From assembly GCA_035542975.1 (NCBI GenBank), contig DATKKK010000040.1:1-64000 (forward strand): a DNA stretch of 64,000 bases, in the 5' to 3' direction. This DNA is from DATKKK01 sp035542975 (GTDB lineage Archaea > Thermoproteota > Bathyarchaeia > Bathyarchaeales > Bathycorpusculaceae). The notes under the pieces were generated by a model. The model saw only the letters and a list, made by a program, of their open reading frames with translations. It was not told where the DNA came from and ran no database searches. This document shows positions 52,387-62,300 of the stretch, piece by piece. The position numbers and the translations under genes are program-made. The stretch's first letter is position 1. Each line of letters begins with the position of its first letter.

Positions 52387-53718
52387 ATGGAGAAGGTTAA
52401 AGTTATTATAATGGGCGCGGCTGGTAGAGATTTCCATAACTTCAACGTCTTCTTCAGAAACAACGACGCCTACGAAGTTGTGGCGTTCACAGCCACGCAG
52501 ATTCCGGGGATAGAAGGACGAACCTATCCAACCGAGCTTGCAGGTCCAAACTATCCGAACGGAATACCCATCTATCCCGAAGAAGAGCTTCCAAAACTGA
52601 TAAAGGAACACGACATCGACCAAGTGATTTTTGCCTACAGCGACGTCTCACACGAAACCGTCATGCACAAAGCTTCAATAGTTCTGGCAAACGGCGCCGA
52701 CTTCCGCCTGATGGGACCGAAGACGACGATGCTGAAATCAAAGGTTCCGATAGTTTCGGTGTGCGCGGTTAGAACAGGTTCGGGAAAAAGTCAGACTTCA
52801 CGGCAAGTCGCAAAAATCCTGAAAAACAAAGGGTTACGAGTAGCCGCTATCAGGCATCCGATGCCCTACGGAGACCTCCGAGAACAGGTTTGGGAACGTT
52901 TTGCCTCGTACGAGGATTTGGACAAGTACAAATGCACGATAGAAGAAAGAGAAGAGTACGAACCGCACATTGACAACGGCATAGTCGTTTACGCGGGCGT
53001 TGACTACGAAAAAATCCTGAGGGAAGCTGAAAAAGAGGCAGACATCATAGTCTGGGATGGAGGCAACAACGACACCTCGTTCTACAAGCCAGATTTAAAC
53101 ATCGTCGTAGCCGACCCACACAGAGCTGGACATGAACTTACCTATCATCCTGGAGAACAGAACATTCGGATGGCAGACGTTATAATAATAAACAAGGTGG
53201 ACACGGCTGACCCTGAGAAAGTGAGACGAGTTAAAGAAAACATAAAGATGGTTAATCCTGACGCCAAAGTTTTGGATGCTGCCTCACCAGTAACCGCTGA
53301 CAAACCCGAGTTGGTTAGGGGAAAACGCGTGTTGGTAATCGAGGACGGACCAACATTGACGCATGGTAGCATGCCCTACGGAGCAGGAACGATAATGGCT
53401 AAGAACTCTGGCGCGAGCGAAATCGTTGACCCGAAGCCTTACGCAGTCGGCTCGATAAAAGAGACTTACAAGAAATACACGCATTTAGGCTCGATCCTTC
53501 CAGCGTTGGGCTATAGTGAGAAACAGGTGGCTGAGCTCAAAGAAACGATTGACCATGTTCCATGCGACGTGGTAATCATCGGCACGCCAATCGACTTAAG
53601 AAGAGTCATAACCATCAACAAACCAACCGTCAGAGTGAAATACGAACTAAAAGTTTTAGGTCCAATCTCGCTGGAGCAGGTTTTAGAAGAGTTTCTTCAA
53701 AGAGGCAAGAAAGATTGA
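52387..53718 (+). CDS. Cyclic 2,3-diphosphoglycerate synthetase-type GTPase (COG2403)
   Basis: 443 residues from ATG 52387 (the frame runs up to 52351). MEKVKVIIMGAAGRDFHNFN, P-loop VCAVRTGSGKSQTSRQVAKI, HDIDQVIFAYSDVSHE, IVWDGGNNDTSFYKPDLNIV and IIINKVDTADPEKV. The family is named after the methanogen cyclic diphosphoglycerate synthetase, but most archaeal members are uncharacterised GTPases. Next gene overlaps by 4 bases. Confidence 0.85.
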   Translation: MEKVKVIIMGAAGRDFHNFNVFFRNNDAYEVVAFTATQIPGIEGRTYPTELAGPNYPNGIPIYPEEELPKLIKEHDIDQVIFAYSDVSHETVMHKASIVLANGADFRLMGPKTTMLKSKVPIVSVCAVRTGSGKSQTSRQVAKILKNKGLRVAAIRHPMPYGDLREQVWERFASYEDLDKYKCTIEEREEYEPHIDNGIVVYAGVDYEKILREAEKEADIIVWDGGNNDTSFYKPDLNIVVADPHRAGHELTYHPGEQNIRMADVIIINKVDTADPEKVRRVKENIKMVNPDAKVLDAASPVTADKPELVRGKRVLVIEDGPTLTHGSMPYGAGTIMAKNSGASEIVDPKPYAVGSIKETYKKYTHLGSILPALGYSEKQVAELKETIDHVPCDVVIIGTPIDLRRVITINKPTVRVKYELKVLGPISLEQVLEEFLQRGKKD

Positions 53719-54104
53719 GCACCGAAGAAACAGAAATCTCCCGTGTCAAAGTAAAGTTCATAATCGAAGGCTTGGGCGACGCTGAAGGAGAGCTGGTGCG
53801 TTTTCTAGCACCCAGAACAGTAGACATGATCGTTAGAAAATTACCTATTGAAGGCAGAGCCGCCCTGTACAAGGAAGAAATCTATTTCGAGACGCCCATA
53901 AAGATGGGAGAAGAAAAAGCAAAGAGCACGGTGGAAAAAGGAACAATTGCTTTCTGGCCGATGGGAAGCGCCGTATGCATTTTCTACGGCGAATCGCAGC
54001 CATACAGCCCCGTGAGTAACTTGGGTAAGATAACCAAAAACCTAGAATTGTTCAGCCAACTTAAGAGCGGAACCAAAGTTAGGATGGAGCTTCTAGTAAG
54101 CTAG
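53715..54104 (+). CDS. Cyclophilin-like fold protein
   Basis: 129 residues from TTG 53715, which overlaps the previous TGA. KVKFIIEGLGDAEGELVRFL, IYFETPIKMGEEKAKSTVEK, GTIAFWPMGSAVCIFYGESQ and SPVSNLGKITKNLELFSQLK match the small archaeal/bacterial cyclophilin-like family (TM1367 type). Ligand unknown. It overlaps the convergent gene by 12 bases. Confidence 0.8.
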   Translation: MSTEETEISRVKVKFIIEGLGDAEGELVRFLAPRTVDMIVRKLPIEGRAALYKEEIYFETPIKMGEEKAKSTVEKGTIAFWPMGSAVCIFYGESQPYSPVSNLGKITKNLELFSQLKSGTKVRMELLVS

Positions 54105-54572
54105 GGAACTTTCACTCCAAAACCTCAAAAGCCTATCACACTCAGCCACAACTTCTTCCTCTCTACTTTTTGTTTTTAGCACATTGAGAAATTCGATGCG
54201 TTTCTTAACCGAACGTTTTTCTGCAGTGCCGCCGTAGTAAAGCTTGCCTTCCAGATACTCTTTCATGCCGTTTGCTTTTTGCACAAAAAGACTGGCAGCA
54301 TCCACAGGGTTTTGCACGGCGTATTCGTTTGCCCAGATTGTCGCATCGGCTTCGCGAAGCTGGGTCAAACCGTCAATCTCTACTATGCTACGCAAGTAAG
54401 TTCTAAAGAAGTCATAGTAACCTGCCACCTTGACAAGCTCAAGAACGCGCTCGACTTTCCGCTTGAATTTCGGCTTTCCTGTTATCGTGATTTGATGCTT
54501 GTAGCCTTTGTCAACGAGCTCTTTGGCTTTTTTAACCTCATCAGTAGTGTAGATTCTTTCGGGAAAACCCAT
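54093..54572 (-). CDS. Conserved archaeal protein, unknown
   Basis: 159 residues from ATG 54572 (AGGAA 8 bases before it); the frame is open up to 54623. GFPERIYTTDEVKKAKELVD, then VLELVKVAGYYDFFRTYLRS, and IDGLTQLREADATIWANEYA. Mostly helical. Cotranscribed with eS25, 60 bases upstream. No family I can name. Confidence 0.65.
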   Translation of the reverse strand: MGFPERIYTTDEVKKAKELVDKGYKHQITITGKPKFKRKVERVLELVKVAGYYDFFRTYLRSIVEIDGLTQLREADATIWANEYAVQNPVDAASLFVQKANGMKEYLEGKLYYGGTAEKRSVKKRIEFLNVLKTKSREEEVVAECDRLLRFWSESSLAY

Positions 54573-54632
54573 TAAGATTCCTAGTTTCCTAGAAGCCGTG
54601 TGAAACAGAAAAGGTTTGTTCAAATGCGAAGC

Positions 54633-54956
54633 TTAGTCAACTTTGTAGATTTTGATGCTGTGGCTACCGGAGACAAGTTGGATTTTGCCGTTTTCTTCCA
54701 GTTGTTCCAGATAATCTTTCGCCGCGCTCATGCGTATTCCAAGGCGCGAAGCCACGGAGTATGGTGTTAAAACGTTCATCTTCTTTAGTTCGCTGAAGAT
54801 TTTTTCGTTTTTAATATCTGGCGCGAGTATGCTAAGCATTTTCTTTTCTTTCGGCGGTCCGGTCTTTTCCTTTTTCTTCTTCTCTTTGTCTTCCTCGTCT
54901 TTCTTATCTTGCATGCGTTCCATTTGCTTTAGGTTAAGCTTCTTTTTGCCACCCAT
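54633..54956 (-). CDS. Ribosomal protein eS25
   Basis: 107 residues. Lys-rich N-terminus (about residues 1-38), then the winged helix LAPDIKNEKIFSELKKMNVL and PYSVASRLGIRMSAAKDYLE. eS25 is found in eukaryotes and parts of the TACK group. Confidence 0.93.
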   Translation of the reverse strand: MGGKKKLNLKQMERMQDKKDEEDKEKKKKEKTGPPKEKKMLSILAPDIKNEKIFSELKKMNVLTPYSVASRLGIRMSAAKDYLEQLEENGKIQLVSGSHSIKIYKVD

Positions 54957-55081
54957 TTTTTCTCAGCTTCTATCTTTGAATGATTTCCTCGTGGTTCTTT
55001 AGGTTTTCTATGAATAAACAAAACTTAGTTATTTCAACTTTATGCTTGACTTGACAAAAAGAAAAGAGAAACTGGGGAAAG

Positions 55082-55303
55082 TTATCTGTTCATAACTTTC
55101 TTCGCAGCGATTTCGATGTCTTCTGCTTTGATGGTTTTTCTTCCAGCGTGCATTGCGAAATCTAAGGCTTCTTTAGCGATTTTTACGCCGATCTCTTCTA
55201 ATGCTTTTGCAAGTTCTTTTGCTGCGGCTTCGCTGACTCTGTCAGCTCCAGCTTTTTTGCACAGTCGATGCATTGGAGCTACAGCTAATTCTAATTCAAC
55301 CAT
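55082..55303 (-). CDS. Archaeal histone
   Basis: 73 residues, the histone fold only: ELAVAPMHRLCKKAGADRVS, EAAAKELAKALEEIG, and GRKTIKAEDIEIAAKKVMN. Normal length for archaeal histones. Standalone gene with its own upstream A/T-rich region. Confidence 0.95.
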   Translation of the reverse strand: MVELELAVAPMHRLCKKAGADRVSEAAAKELAKALEEIGVKIAKEALDFAMHAGRKTIKAEDIEIAAKKVMNR

Positions 55304-55462
55304 AAAGGGTTCTCCGTAGCCTCTTTTTGTATTTACAGCAATATTTAACGTTTATTGTTGTTCGCTTGCCAAAAACAGTCGTGTATACCCAAAACTATTC
55401 AGACGAAAAGGGAAATTATAAATGCGCTTTATAGTCTAGTTTTCTGAAAGCCGTGACTTAAC

Positions 55463-56242
55463 ATGAGATTCGTTGACGCGCATATACATCTTTCAGACGA
55501 AGAATATTCCAATATCGTTGATGAAATCATAGCTGATGCCAAAAACGCGAACGTAGTGGCTCTAGTTTCAAACTCTATGGACCTGAAAACAAGCATCGAA
55601 AGCCTGAAGCTGGCTGAAAAAAACGAAGGAACAGTCTATGCTGCTCTGGGGGTTCACCCATGGAACGTGCAAGCTTTAACAGAAACTGAGCTTCAGCAAA
55701 CATTAGATTTCATCTTAAACCAAAAAGGACACAAGGAACTCGCTGCAATCGGCGAGATAGGACTCGATTTCAAGTATGAGAAGATATGGGACAAACAGAT
55801 GAAAGTCTTCGACGACATGTTACATCTAGCTGAAAAGCTAGATTTGCCCGCCATAATCCATTCCCGAGGCACTACTGCGCAGATCGTCGACATGCTTCCA
55901 TCATACAAGCTGAAAAAAGTCTTGCTACATTGGTTCAGCAACCCGATAAGCGTGTTGTTCAAAGCTGTGGAAAAAGGATACTACATCACCGAAGGAGCTC
56001 CAACAGCGTACTCGAACGGCATACGCGACGTCGTAAGACGAGTACCGTTAACTAATTTACTGACTGAAACAGACGGGCCGGTACGCTTTTTCAAGTCACC
56101 CTTCGACGGCAAAAGGACCACGCCTGCCTTCATTCCAACGGTCGTCAAAGCCATTGCTGAGATAAAGAAGATGAATGTGGAAGAGGTTGCAGAGCAGATA
56201 ATAAGTAACTTTGAAAGCTTTTTTGAGGTAAGGTTAAATTAG
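55463..56242 (+). CDS. TatD-family metal-dependent hydrolase
   Basis: 259 residues. Metal ligands in FVDAHIHLSD, IGEIGLDFKYE, PAIIHSRGT, VLLHWFSNP and LLTETDGPVRFF. TatD proteins are nucleases in bacteria and yeast; archaeal substrate unknown. eS17 follows by 52 bases. Confidence 0.92.
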   Translation: MRFVDAHIHLSDEEYSNIVDEIIADAKNANVVALVSNSMDLKTSIESLKLAEKNEGTVYAALGVHPWNVQALTETELQQTLDFILNQKGHKELAAIGEIGLDFKYEKIWDKQMKVFDDMLHLAEKLDLPAIIHSRGTTAQIVDMLPSYKLKKVLLHWFSNPISVLFKAVEKGYYITEGAPTAYSNGIRDVVRRVPLTNLLTETDGPVRFFKSPFDGKRTTPAFIPTVVKAIAEIKKMNVEEVAEQIISNFESFFEVRLN

Positions 56243-56294
56243 TCTTATGTTTTATGAGTGACTGTATTTATACGATGGAGTAGAGGGGAAACGC

Positions 56295-56531
56295 TTGGGA
56301 AACGTGCGGACAGACCAAGTTAAGCGTACAGCGAAGGAACTTGTTAGGCGATTCCCTGACAAATTCTCTGACAATTTTGAAAATAATAAGCGTCTTGTTA
56401 ACTTGCTTTTGCAGGGAACCACGATGAAAATTAGAAATCAGATTGCTGGTTACATAACACATTCTCTTATTGCACCAGAGATGGAGTCTGAAGAGGAGAC
56501 TGTTGAGGAAGAAGGCGAAGAAGCCGACTGA
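56295..56531 (+). CDS. Ribosomal protein eS17
   Basis: 78 residues from TTG 56295. GNVRTDQVKRTAKELVRRFP and KFSDNFENNKRLVNLLLQGT, KIRNQIAGYITHSLI: standard eS17; acidic tail (EEETVEEEGEEAD) is longer than usual. Confidence 0.93.
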   Translation: MGNVRTDQVKRTAKELVRRFPDKFSDNFENNKRLVNLLLQGTTMKIRNQIAGYITHSLIAPEMESEEETVEEEGEEAD

Positions 56532-56572
56532 CCCTTATTATAAAATGCAGAAACTGAAAGGACTATGCCAAT

Positions 56573-56947
56573 ATGATGGATGAATACAGAAAAGGATGGG
56601 CACTGCGATACTTGCGGGAAGCAAAAGCTGAGCTTCAAGCAGCAAGAAAAATGCCCTATATGGCACCAAGCCTCATCCTAGAAGCCATAAGAAAAGCGCG
56701 AAACGCCATCTACTATAGCCTAGGAGAACCCGCCTTCGTAGAAATCGCCGTAAGAGAAACAGCAGAAAAAACACAAACAATCGAAGACCCCGTTCTAAAA
56801 ACCTTGATAGATATCGAGGGTATAATACAACAGCTGTCTCAAGTGGAGGAAGTGAACGGAGAAATAGCCATCAAACAAGCCGACAGCTTAGTGCAATTAG
56901 CCTCAGACATAGTTGAAACCGTGATTGGCGAAAAAATAGAAGATTGA
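56573..56947 (+). CDS. Conserved helical archaeal protein (DUF357-like)
   Basis: 124 residues, all helix. WALRYLREAKAELQAARKMP then APSLILEAIRKARNAIYYSL resembles HEPN/DUF357 archaeal helical bundles. Assignment tentative. It lies 41 bases after eS17 and converges on the aminotransferase gene. Confidence 0.65.
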   Translation: MMDEYRKGWALRYLREAKAELQAARKMPYMAPSLILEAIRKARNAIYYSLGEPAFVEIAVRETAEKTQTIEDPVLKTLIDIEGIIQQLSQVEEVNGEIAIKQADSLVQLASDIVETVIGEKIED

Positions 56948-56955
56948 GGGAAGGT

Positions 56956-58131
56956 TCAGCGTTTTTCAAGAGCCTTTGCTATACGATCCAAAGCTTTTTT
57001 GATGTTTTCAACCGAATTGGCAAAAGATAACCGCAGATAGCCTTCACCGTATTTTCCAAATGAAGTGCCTGGCAGAACAGCAACGCCTCCGTTGTAAAGC
57101 AGATGATCTCCAAGTTTGCGGCAATCCATTCCTGTTCCCGTTATGTTCGGAAACACGTAGAAAGCTCCACGCGGTTTCTTGCATGTAAAGCCTTTAATGT
57201 TGTTCAAACCTGAAACTATTACTTCTCGACGTTTCTTGAATTCAGCCACCATTTTTTCAGGCTCTGTTTGTGGTCCTTTTAAGGCTTCAACGCCCGCCAT
57301 TTGAGTAAACGTGGAGGTACAAGAGTTTGAGTTGGTCATGAGTTGTGCACATTTCTGAGCCAAATCTTTGCGCATCACACCATAGCCTAGACGCCAGCCT
57401 GTCATGGCGTAAGTCTTTGAAAAGCCATCTAGTAGTATTGTTTTTTCCTTCATGCCCGGAAACTGGGTGATGCTTTCATGCCTACCCTCGTATATTATCC
57501 TGCTGTAAATCTCGTCAGCAAGCACGAACACGTCGTCTCTGTTCGCAACGCAGTCAGCTATAACACGCAAGTCTTCTTTGCTCAAGACGCCGCCTGTCGG
57601 GTTTTCTGGCGAGTTAATGATTATCATCTTGGTTTTCTTCGTTATCTTCTGCTTGATGTCTTCTGGGTTCATGCTGAAGTCGTTCTCTTCTTTGAGTTGA
57701 ATGGGTATTGGCTTAGCGCCAACAAAGTTTATCAAGGATTCGTAGATTGGAAAACCAGGGTTTGGGTACAAGACTTCCTCGCCTTGGTTGACTAAGGCTA
57801 GTATGCTGAAGAACATGACTGGCTTGCCGCCTGGTGTTACGACAACTTCGTCTGCTGTGACGTTTAGGTTTCTGGTTTTTGAGATGTATTCAGCTATGGT
57901 TTGTCTGAGTTCTGGTGTTCCTGCAGATGGTGTATAATGCGTGTAGCCTGAGTTGAGTGCTTTTATTGCCGCGTCTATGATGTTTCTCGGCGTGTCAAAA
58001 TCTGGTTCGCCGATTTCCAAGTGTACAACGTCTTTTCCTTGTTTTTCAAGTGCTTTTGCTTTTGCGAGCACTTCGAAGGCGGTTTCGGTTCCTAAGGTTT
58101 CCATTCTTTTTGCAAAGACGGAATCCAACAT
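56956..58131 (-). CDS. Class I PLP-dependent aminotransferase
   Basis: 391 residues. VVHLEIGEPDFDTPRNIIDA, GYTHYTPSAGTPELRQTIAE, NSPENPTGGVLSKED, and the PLP lysine in LLDGFSKTYAMTGWRLGYGV. An aspartate/alanine-type aminotransferase; substrate cannot be fixed. Placed just after the glyoxylate/hydroxypyruvate reductase on the same strand, so serine or glycine metabolism is possible. Confidence 0.92.
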   Translation of the reverse strand: MLDSVFAKRMETLGTETAFEVLAKAKALEKQGKDVVHLEIGEPDFDTPRNIIDAAIKALNSGYTHYTPSAGTPELRQTIAEYISKTRNLNVTADEVVVTPGGKPVMFFSILALVNQGEEVLYPNPGFPIYESLINFVGAKPIPIQLKEENDFSMNPEDIKQKITKKTKMIIINSPENPTGGVLSKEDLRVIADCVANRDDVFVLADEIYSRIIYEGRHESITQFPGMKEKTILLDGFSKTYAMTGWRLGYGVMRKDLAQKCAQLMTNSNSCTSTFTQMAGVEALKGPQTEPEKMVAEFKKRREVIVSGLNNIKGFTCKKPRGAFYVFPNITGTGMDCRKLGDHLLYNGGVAVLPGTSFGKYGEGYLRLSFANSVENIKKALDRIAKALEKR

Positions 58132-58215
58132 AAATCACCTTTATTTTGGAGGAACTTAAAAGTAAAAAGTGGGAGGTATTTAACTATTACACTGCAACGG
58201 TTTGCAATTTGATGT

Positions 58216-59220
58216 TTAGAACAGTTTTGACAGCGGTCGTACCTTCAGCACGTCAAGGTTAACTAGGTTCGGCGGCTTTCTTCCTTCAAAGAACGAGACT
58301 AAGTTGTCAGCGACCATCTCGGACATTTTTGAACGAGTCTCCAGGCTTGCGCTTGAAATATGCGGCGCAACAACCACGTTCTCAAGCTTTAGCAACGGAT
58401 TATCCATGGGCGTGGGTTCCTGTTCGAACACGTCGAGCCCTGCACCAGCGATTTTTCCTTCCTTCAAAGCCTCGTACAACGCTTTCTCGTCAACAACAGG
58501 TCCACGTGAATTATTGATAAGGTAGGCAGTTTTCTTCATGAGCTTGAGTTTCTCCGCGTTTATCAAGTGGTGTGTTTCTTTCATGAGTGGAACGTGTATG
58601 CTCACGTAATCTGATTCTTTCAAGAGGGTGTCAAGGTCAACTTTTTTGGCGTTAAAGTCCTTCTCGATTTCTGGTCTCGGCATGACATCGTAGAAGAGTA
58701 TTTTCATGTTAAACCCCGTCGCTCTTTTCGCCACAGCGTATCCTATTCTTCCTGCGCCGACCACTCCTATTGTCGCGTTGAAAACGTCTCTGCCAGCCAG
58801 CATGTTTGGGTGCCAGCCGACCTTCCATTTGCCCCCACGAACGTACCTGTCTGCTTCAGCCACACGTCTTGCAACCGCCATGAGTAGAGCCCAAGCAAAA
58901 TCCGCCGTGGTGTCTGTCAAGACTTCAGGCGTGTTCGTAACGTAGATTCCTCTTTTCGTGGCTTCAGCGATGTCTATGTTATCGAAGCCCACAGCCAACT
59001 GCGAAACAATCTTCAGTTTAGGCGCGGCATTGAAGACCTCGGCGTCTATCTTGTCAGACAAGAGCGAAGCCAAAGCGTCAACGTTCTTGGCTTTTTCGAT
59101 AATTACGTTTTTCGGCGGCGGAGCGTATTCCGGCCAAACTTCCGTGTCAAAATGTTTTTTTATGATGTTTAAGCCTCTTTCCGGAAGCTCTCGAGTGACG
59201 TAGATTTTAGGTTTAGGCAT
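58216..59220 (-). CDS. D-2-hydroxyacid dehydrogenase (glyoxylate/hydroxypyruvate reductase type)
   Basis: 334 residues from ATG 59220 (MPKPKIYVTRELPERGLNII). NAD motif IGVVGAGRIGYAVAKRATGF, substrate-binding NNSRGPVVDEKALYEALKEG, catalytic region FEQEPTPMDNPLLKLEN and APHISSASLETRSKM. The whole sequence matches archaeal GyaR-type enzymes. With glycerate kinase at 62301 it could make glycerate phosphate from glyoxylate or serine. Confidence 0.92.
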   Translation of the reverse strand: MPKPKIYVTRELPERGLNIIKKHFDTEVWPEYAPPPKNVIIEKAKNVDALASLLSDKIDAEVFNAAPKLKIVSQLAVGFDNIDIAEATKRGIYVTNTPEVLTDTTADFAWALLMAVARRVAEADRYVRGGKWKVGWHPNMLAGRDVFNATIGVVGAGRIGYAVAKRATGFNMKILFYDVMPRPEIEKDFNAKKVDLDTLLKESDYVSIHVPLMKETHHLINAEKLKLMKKTAYLINNSRGPVVDEKALYEALKEGKIAGAGLDVFEQEPTPMDNPLLKLENVVVAPHISSASLETRSKMSEMVADNLVSFFEGRKPPNLVNLDVLKVRPLSKLF

Positions 59221-59334
59221 ACGGTTCACCATTATTTGGTTGTTTGCGGCATTCTTTATTAGTCTTAATTCCGCGAATGCAATACTTTCATTATAACAGT
59301 TAAATAAGTTTTCGTAGAATCTGGCGCGCTTTGA

Positions 59335-62082
59335 CTATGGTCCTTTCTGTCCGTAATGCGCTATTATTGTAACGAGATCGAGGATGTCAATTTTTCCATG
59401 TGGAGATGCTATATCTGCTTTCGAATTCCAGTTTGATTCTCCCAATGTGGAGCCATATATTCCTGATACTATGACTACATCTTGAATGTTAACGACTCCA
59501 TCATTGTTCAAGTCGCCAAGTATCAGTGAAGCTCGAGTCAGAAACTCGCTTTGAGTAAGTTCACTATTCGAAGTGAAAATATATTCGAAGTTGCCATCAC
59601 CATTTGGATCCACTCTAACGATAACACCTTTTTCACCACGAGAAAGAGCATTCCAATCAATAGTGTATTGATAGATTACATCAGTTGTTACAGGGATCTC
59701 GATGGCAGTAAACGCAGAGAATTTTTGATTGTCGTCTTCTTCTGTCAGATTTCCTAAAAAGGCAGATAAATTGTATACACCAACATCAGTGCCTTTCAGA
59801 AAAACTTGGTAGTTGCCAGCAACAGGGAGAGGAATTTCTATTAATTGTGGAGAAATCCCATGACCGCTATAAAATGCCTCAGGTATTTCGTTGACCTCTC
59901 GTTGGGTCATGAAGTCAAAACCTACACGTCTTCCTTTGCTATCCACAACCAACAGATCTGCTGATGAATCTGCCATTACATGCAAAAACTTTTCGCAGAG
60001 AACAGTGGGTGCAGGTCCGGATGTTAATTCCATTCGGTCTATGCGCACTTCCGTAAGATCAATTGTCAGGTTGCCGTCAGAAACACTTTCACCCATGTCT
60101 GATACCTTTGCCCACGTATAGAGTTGTGCTTCGAAAATCCAACTGTACTTATGACCTACTTCAAGATTTAAGAGACCTTGAATAACGTATTGAGAATCAT
60201 TGAAACTCTTTGAATCTCCACCATAACTGTCTAAGGACGCGAATTCTTGGTCTGATTGATAGTGGTAAATGTCCAAATCCTCTTTCCAAATTTCTGTTGA
60301 AGTTGTCTCGTCGTAGACTCGAAGACTGGCGTTGAAAAACAACCCTTGGCTTATCGTGCTAGCTGAAAGTTTGGATGTGAAAGAGATAGCTGACCACGTT
60401 ATAAGTCCATTGACATTGAATGTTGCTTTTGCTCTTGATTCCCCAAACCAATTATTGACCCACGAATCTTCAAATGCTACAGTTGCAAAAGCTCTGCTAT
60501 CTCCTCCAAGGGCTGACCATGTCCGCGCTACAATCTTTCCTTTTCCACTTGACTCATCAACCGCCAAATCATGCGACGCTTGTGCCGCTCCGAAGGATTC
60601 ATGCCATCCTGTTCCAGGTGGTGTTGAAAGTTGAAAGGGTGGATTGAACGTTTTGAGGGCAGGTGTGGCGTTCAAGGAAATTGGGGTTGTGTGTGAAAGA
60701 GTGCCGCTGGTTCCTGTCACGTTTAGTGTATAGACTCCAAGCGTTGCTGTGTTTTCAAGGGCGACCGTCAGAGTGGAGGTTTTTGAGCCTCCTATTTCGG
60801 GTGTAACAAACTGAGCACTTAATGATGCCGTAATCTTTGATGGTGTACCTGTTAGGTCTAGTTCGACTTGGTGGTTAAAGCCGAACATTGAGGTTATGGT
60901 AATAGTTGATGCACTTGAATTGCCTTGCTGAATTGATAACAAAGCTGGAAAAGCCGTGACTAAGAAGTCTGGCGTTGGTTTCCATGGGTTTGTGAGAGGG
61001 TAGCGATCTTTGTTTATTCCGCCTATTTTGTAGGAATGATCTAATATGCCATCACTGCCTGTTTCATTTTGATACGATCCGCTATATGAGTCCACATCTG
61101 CATAGTCACTCCAATAGTTTCCGCCAGATGGATAGTCGTTGTCCCAAGCGTTTGCATAAGCTCCAGCCTGAGATTCTAAACGCACTTGTTGCGAGTTACT
61201 TACTAGATTGTTATGGTAAATGTTGTTGTTGTATGGATATTCAGGTCCGTAGAGCCAGATACCCTTTGAATTGTGCGTTATATTGTTTCCAAAAATGTTA
61301 TTGTCCCAGCAACATGCAAGCCAGATTCCGTAACCACTGTTTGCAAACGTATTTCCGAAGATATTATTGTGCATAGATACCAACACTATGATGGCCTCTT
61401 CACTGCCTGCTACATTGTTTCCATAAAGGAGGTTGTAATTCGAAAAACTCCACACCGCGATGCCTCGATTATTGCTTTTTATAGTGTTGCCATATACGAT
61501 GTTGTGTTTCGAGCTGGAAATAAAGAGACCTGCACTATTACTTGCTATTGTGTTTCCAGAGACACTATTGTCTGAAGAAGAACCAAAAGCGATGCCGTAA
61601 TCCCTGTTTGCTGTTATGTTGTTTCCACAAATACTATTACTTGAAGAGGAAGCAAAGTAGATGCCTTCATTATTGTTTGTTATGTTATTTCCAGAAATGA
61701 GGTTGCTTGAAGAGGTTCTAAAATCGATGCCATAGTTAAAACCTTTTATGTTCACGTTTTGAATTGTCACATTGTTTATTCCGGATAAATAGAATCCGTC
61801 CCCGCTTCCAGAGCCTTGAAGGATGTAGCCGTTTCCGTCAATTTTTATGTTTTTTTTCTCAACCACAATAGAACCATTAATGTTATCAGCGAAGGTGTAG
61901 GTAATATTGTCGACGGTTGAGATGGGAATGCCTGAAGGGTCGATGCTTCCATCCACCCTAATATAAATGACTCCACTCGCTCTGACCGGCTCAACCTTGA
62001 AAGCTACTTCCAAAATTCCAATAATAAGAATAAATAGAATTATCCCGGAAGTGGCTCTCTTAACCAAGTCTTCTCTCTCCAA
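59335..62082 (-). CDS. Secreted NosD-type beta-helix protein with C-terminal dockerin
   Basis: 915 residues. Signal peptide (hydrophobic about 14-34, ending PVRA). Residues about 60-300 are NosD-like beta-helix repeats (ISGNNITNNNEGIYFASSSS and so on), then the typical SGGNYWSDYADVDSYSGSYQ and NKDRYPLTNPW. Residues 370-470 are an Ig-like domain, residues 480-700 unassigned, and the last 65 a type-I dockerin: LGDLNNDGVVNIQDVVIVSG and GKIDILDLVTIIAHYGQ. It is exported and could bind a cohesin partner; no cohesin gene is in the window. Confidence 0.87.
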   Translation of the reverse strand: MEREDLVKRATSGIILFILIIGILEVAFKVEPVRASGVIYIRVDGSIDPSGIPISTVDNITYTFADNINGSIVVEKKNIKIDGNGYILQGSGSGDGFYLSGINNVTIQNVNIKGFNYGIDFRTSSSNLISGNNITNNNEGIYFASSSSNSICGNNITANRDYGIAFGSSSDNSVSGNTIASNSAGLFISSSKHNIVYGNTIKSNNRGIAVWSFSNYNLLYGNNVAGSEEAIIVLVSMHNNIFGNTFANSGYGIWLACCWDNNIFGNNITHNSKGIWLYGPEYPYNNNIYHNNLVSNSQQVRLESQAGAYANAWDNDYPSGGNYWSDYADVDSYSGSYQNETGSDGILDHSYKIGGINKDRYPLTNPWKPTPDFLVTAFPALLSIQQGNSSASTITITSMFGFNHQVELDLTGTPSKITASLSAQFVTPEIGGSKTSTLTVALENTATLGVYTLNVTGTSGTLSHTTPISLNATPALKTFNPPFQLSTPPGTGWHESFGAAQASHDLAVDESSGKGKIVARTWSALGGDSRAFATVAFEDSWVNNWFGESRAKATFNVNGLITWSAISFTSKLSASTISQGLFFNASLRVYDETTSTEIWKEDLDIYHYQSDQEFASLDSYGGDSKSFNDSQYVIQGLLNLEVGHKYSWIFEAQLYTWAKVSDMGESVSDGNLTIDLTEVRIDRMELTSGPAPTVLCEKFLHVMADSSADLLVVDSKGRRVGFDFMTQREVNEIPEAFYSGHGISPQLIEIPLPVAGNYQVFLKGTDVGVYNLSAFLGNLTEEDDNQKFSAFTAIEIPVTTDVIYQYTIDWNALSRGEKGVIVRVDPNGDGNFEYIFTSNSELTQSEFLTRASLILGDLNNDGVVNIQDVVIVSGIYGSTLGESNWNSKADIASPHGKIDILDLVTIIAHYGQKGP

Positions 62083-62300
62083 ATGATACTCAAGTTAGCC
62101 CAGATAGATAACACTTTTGAAACAATCTTCTATCGAATTGAAAAGAAGTTGCTTTTGTATTCACAACAAAATCCTAGTTGAGCTCAACTAGTGCTCAAAA
62201 TGTAGCGCGCGGCAGACTAAATAATCACATTGTTAAGTTTATTAGCATTAACTTATTACACTTACGCATCAACCATGAAAAACCTTAACATGGGTTACAC

